Source: an uncultured Chitinophaga sp.
GTDB lineage: Bacteria; Bacteroidota; Bacteroidia; Chitinophagales; Chitinophagaceae
Assembly: GCF_937898475.1 (NCBI RefSeq)
Contig: NZ_CALEJS010000016.1
Location: forward strand, 62,001 to 126,000
Direction of reading: 5' to 3'
Length of the DNA: 64,000 nucleotides
The notes under the pieces were generated by a model. It worked only from the letters and a program-made list of their open reading frames with translations. It ran no database searches and had not been told where the DNA came from. This document shows, piece by piece, positions 61,589 to 64,000 of this stretch; position 1 is the first letter of the stretch; the number at the start of each line of letters is the position of its first letter. The translations under genes were made by a program, and so were the position numbers.

Positions 61589-62560
61589 ATGCAATACAGA
61601 ACATTTGGCAGAACCGGCTGGAAAGTAAGTGAAGTAGGCTATGGTATGTGGGGAATGGCCGGCTGGACAGGCTCGGAAGAAAAGGAAGTGAACGATGCGC
61701 TGGACAGGTCCATCGAATTAGGCTGCAACTTTTTTGACACCGCCTGGGGATACGGCAAAGGCCTTAGTGAGCAGATACTGAATAACACTATTAAACGGCA
61801 CCCCGGTAAACGCTTATACGTAGCTACCAAAATACCGCCCAGGAACTTTACCTGGCCTTCTAAACCGCATTTCAAGCTGGAAGAGGTATTCCCGGCCGCA
61901 CATATCGTGGAATACACGGAAAAGAGCCTGAAAAACCTGGGACTTGAAACAATTGACCTACAGCAGTTCCATGTGTGGGAAGACAGCTGGGCCCAGCTGG
62001 ATGAATGGAAGGAAGCCATTACCAAATTAACGAAAGAAGGCAAGGTACAGTCCTGGGGTATCAGCGTGAACCGCTGGGAACCGGATAACTGCCTGGAAAC
62101 CTTAAAGACCGGCCTGATAGACGGCGTACAGGTGATCTACAACATCTTTGACCAGAATCCGGAAGACCGCCTGCTGCCGCTGTGCCGTGAAAAGAACATC
62201 GGGGTGATAGCCCGGGTACCTTTTGATGAAGGCACACTAACGGGTACGTTAACAAAGGAAACCACCTTCCCTAAAGATGACTGGAGAGCTACTTACTTTG
62301 TTCCGGAAAACCTCAACGCCAGCGTGGATCATGCAGATGCGCTGAAACCGCTGATCCCTGCAGGAATGACCATGGCAGAAATGGCCATACGTTTCATCCT
62401 CAGCAATCCTGACATTACCACTACCATACCCGGCATGAGGCGGATAAAAAATGTGGAGTCAAATATGCACTGCAGCGATGGTAAAGGCCTGTCTGCTGCG
62501 CTGCTGAAAGAACTGAAAGGACATCGCTGGGACAGAACACCTACTAAATGGTCGCAATAA
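61589..62560 (+). CDS. Aldo/keto reductase
   Basis: A 323-residue protein started at MQYRTFGRTGWKVSEVGYG. The catalytic residues of the family are visible: Asp and Tyr in NFFDTAWGYG, Lys in YVATKIPP and His in LQQFHVWED. This is the YdjG/potassium-channel-beta-like branch of the aldo/keto reductases. It reduces carbonyls with NADPH in the cytoplasm. It is followed by a clear terminator and preceded by an 18-bp palindrome. Confidence 0.92.
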   Translation: MQYRTFGRTGWKVSEVGYGMWGMAGWTGSEEKEVNDALDRSIELGCNFFDTAWGYGKGLSEQILNNTIKRHPGKRLYVATKIPPRNFTWPSKPHFKLEEVFPAAHIVEYTEKSLKNLGLETIDLQQFHVWEDSWAQLDEWKEAITKLTKEGKVQSWGISVNRWEPDNCLETLKTGLIDGVQVIYNIFDQNPEDRLLPLCREKNIGVIARVPFDEGTLTGTLTKETTFPKDDWRATYFVPENLNASVDHADALKPLIPAGMTMAEMAIRFILSNPDITTTIPGMRRIKNVESNMHCSDGKGLSAALLKELKGHRWDRTPTKWSQ

Positions 62561-62578
62561 GAAAACAGCATTAAACAG

Positions 62579-62609
62579 AAAAGCCGCAAATGATCTTCGC
62601 GGCTTTTTT
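62579..62609 (+). terminator. Intrinsic terminator after aldo/keto reductase
   Basis: AAAAGCCGC pairs with GCGGCTTTT around an 11-base loop, followed by a T run, 18 bp past the stop. Confidence 0.8.
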
Positions 62610-62621
62610 ATTTCCTACCTG

Positions 62622-63362
62622 CTATTGTTTCAGCATTTCGCGTGTTAACACCTGCACTACCAGTGTATCGTGACGGTTAATGCCACCATCAGCGTCCAGT
62701 TCGGAGATCACTGCGCTGTTTAACTGCATGATGCCCTGTGTAGAACTGTAAGTGGAAGAATTAACCATTCCAAGGGGACCAGCCACCATTTCGTCTACCG
62801 ATACATAGGCCACCACGTAGGGAATGAAATATTTTCCATCCGTTACCATTATGGGAGTTAGTTCACGGTACTTACAGGGTGTGCTGTAAAAATCAGGGCA
62901 CACCGTTCTGGGACTATGCTGCGGTATAAGACTGATCAGGCGTTTGGCTTTGCCGTCACCAACGGGCTGGCTTACTGCAGAATCCATTTCAGCGATCAGC
63001 AGCCCGGAGGCAGACCTTTCTATGATCTCTGCATCCCGGAAACCCAGTTGGATCTTATTGCCTTCCTTGAAAAGCATGGAGAAGGCACTGAAATTATCGC
63101 CCTGTATGGGAGACACAAAGCTAAACATGTCTTCGATGTTCCTGCGTTTCAGGTATTCGCTGATCCTGTGCTGATCCCTGATGGTGTCCGTTCCCGTATA
63201 CATCACCGGTCGCAATGCCCTGAGCGTGGTCGCGGGGGAATAGTGCCCAGTGCCGTCGTCGCCACTAGGTTGTTGACCGTCATGATCCTTTTTACAGGAC
63301 AGGGTAAACAAACAAAAAAAGGCGGCCACAAACAAAGCGGGCATGGCGGGTGTTGTTCTCAT
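62622..63362 (-). CDS. Lipoprotein of unknown function
   Basis: A 246-residue lipoprotein with lipobox LFTLSC (Cys23) followed by a charged linker KKDHDGQQPSGDDGTG. The mature part is beta-rich with no motif that I recognise; a paired-Cys segment (VCPDFYSTPCK) could form a disulfide. It is exported to a membrane surface. It converges on the aldo/keto reductase terminator. Its upstream neighbour on the same strand is the YD-like protein. Confidence 0.75.
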   Translation of the reverse strand: MRTTPAMPALFVAAFFCLFTLSCKKDHDGQQPSGDDGTGHYSPATTLRALRPVMYTGTDTIRDQHRISEYLKRRNIEDMFSFVSPIQGDNFSAFSMLFKEGNKIQLGFRDAEIIERSASGLLIAEMDSAVSQPVGDGKAKRLISLIPQHSPRTVCPDFYSTPCKYRELTPIMVTDGKYFIPYVVAYVSVDEMVAGPLGMVNSSTYSSTQGIMQLNSAVISELDADGGINRHDTLVVQVLTREMLKQ

Positions 63363-63459
63363 ATATTTTTTATAGGTTTATTGGATAAAGGAAGCGCGAA
63401 GATATATTTTCTTCGCGCTCTTTATTATCGTATACTTATCGTATTTGCGGTGAGGGGGG

Positions 63460-64000
63460 TTAGTAGGTGTATTGCCGTTCAAAGCGCCTTTCACGTTTCT
63501 TCCTGGGTTTAGCGGCGCCTTTGGTCTCTACCTTGTAGATCACTTCATCTGTACAGTTGCCAGCAGCATCGTATACATATTCTGTTTCGTAAACATCCCT
63601 GGCTCCATTGGATGGTTTACCGGTCCATTTTACCACATCGCCATGATCATTATAAACAACGCCTTCTTCCGGATAAGAGCGGGCATTCTTCAGGCTTATC
63701 TTCATGGTATCTGTTGAAAGCCGGTTGCCATCATTATCAAAAGCAGCTATCACAACACTGTTGCGGTCATATAAATAAGTGGCCGTCTCTTTTCCGATTA
63801 CATTCTTTTGTCCGTCTGTTAAAGATAGTGCAACAGGATGCCCTTTTTCATTATTCGTGATCTTAGAGATCAGCATGGTGGCTCCATTAGCGTCCATGTC
63901 TGTTACACCGGTCAGAAAATGGCTGGCATCATAGCTGTAGATAGTTGTTTCCCTGCCATACCCCGTTTTGCCCCATCTTTCAAAGGTCCTTTCCAGGCAG
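63460..64000 (-). CDS. YD-repeat (RHS)-like protein, C-terminal part (cut by window edge)
   Basis: At least 180 residues run to the right edge without a start. Repeated units of the style YSYDASHFLTGVTDMDANG, LYDRNSVVIAAFDNDGN and YVYDAAGNCTDE follow the YD/RHS pattern Y-x-YD-x-x-G. The C-terminus is basic (KPRKKRERRFERQYTY). Full RHS proteins are large; this may be a small exported relative common in Bacteroidota. The start, signal and full length lie beyond the window. Confidence 0.65.
   Translation of the reverse strand, partial: CLERTFERWGKTGYGRETTIYSYDASHFLTGVTDMDANGATMLISKITNNEKGHPVALSLTDGQKNVIGKETATYLYDRNSVVIAAFDNDGNRLSTDTMKISLKNARSYPEEGVVYNDHGDVVKWTGKPSNGARDVYETEYVYDAAGNCTDEVIYKVETKGAAKPRKKRERRFERQYTY

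Noticed and set aside
1..64000. CRISPR arrays, prophage modules and rRNA or tRNA genes
   Set aside because: No regularly spaced repeats, no phage structural genes and no RNA gene signatures were found on either strand.

Overview
The window looks like chromosomal DNA of a Bacteroidota member, most likely a Chitinophaga-like Chitinophagaceae. The reasons are a SusC/SusD outer-membrane pair, LytS/LytTR two-component genes, many AraC regulators paired with oxidoreductases, Tat-signal oxidoreductases, and promoters matching the Bacteroidota -7 consensus TAnnTTTG. No rRNA, tRNA or CRISPR array was seen.

Layout. (1) About 1-6,600 is an AT-richer accessory zone. It holds an edge-truncated aldo/keto reductase with a divergent AraC gene, a lone protein joining an Mrr-like nuclease-type domain to a SIR2 domain (probable antiphage defence), a frameshifted DNA-glycosylase-like gene, a class II Fic protein, and a graveyard of two head-to-head IS21 istB tails and a hipA tail. 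An imperfect 58-bp direct repeat brackets the glycosylase/Fic module. (2) About 6,650-11,140 holds AraC regulators with a flavin monooxygenase and an SDR; the second AraC gene has clear candidate operators. (3) About 11,146-19,400 runs leftward: a LytS/LytTR pair, a GH2 glycosidase, a BCS1-like AAA ATPase, a collapsed araC relic, a CBM9-like/class C serine hydrolase fusion and a RidA-like protein. (4) About 19,478-25,531 has a Crp/Fnr regulator, DoxX, an alpha/beta hydrolase, AraC, SDR, a beta-hydroxyacid-type dehydrogenase and a PD40 propeller protein. (5) About 25,665-34,700 has an M57-like metalloprotease, a MOSC protein, a Gfo/Idh/MocA oxidoreductase, a two-subunit molybdenum hydroxylase, DUF418, a membrane LytTR regulator and OsmC. 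(6) 34,717-35,554 is a DUF1778/GNAT toxin-antitoxin pair with a perfect operator palindrome. (7) 35,561-41,928 is a nitrate cluster: NarB-like molybdoenzyme, ferredoxin-type protein, Rieske protein, cytochrome b-like membrane protein, and a divergent NarK with an inserted domain. (8) About 41,995-48,000 has decayed CMD and ECF-sigma remnants, an FtsX-like permease, a GNAT-like protein and a fatty acid desaturase. (9) 47,751-59,881 is one long leftward operon (SusC, SusD, MFS, 2-hydroxyacid dehydrogenase, two FGGY kinases, histidine phosphatase, secreted glycerophosphodiesterase) with a divergent DeoR regulator. It reads as a complete uptake-and-catabolism system for a polyol- or sugar-containing phosphodiester. 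(10) The right end holds an outer-membrane barrel, an aldo/keto reductase behind a perfect 18-bp palindrome, a lipoprotein and an edge-truncated YD-repeat-like protein.

The strongest candidates for something not yet described are the nuclease-like/SIR2 protein, the quinol-type electron chain around the NarB-like enzyme, and the glycerophosphodiester/polyol operon. All functional assignments come from reading motifs by eye; no database search was run.
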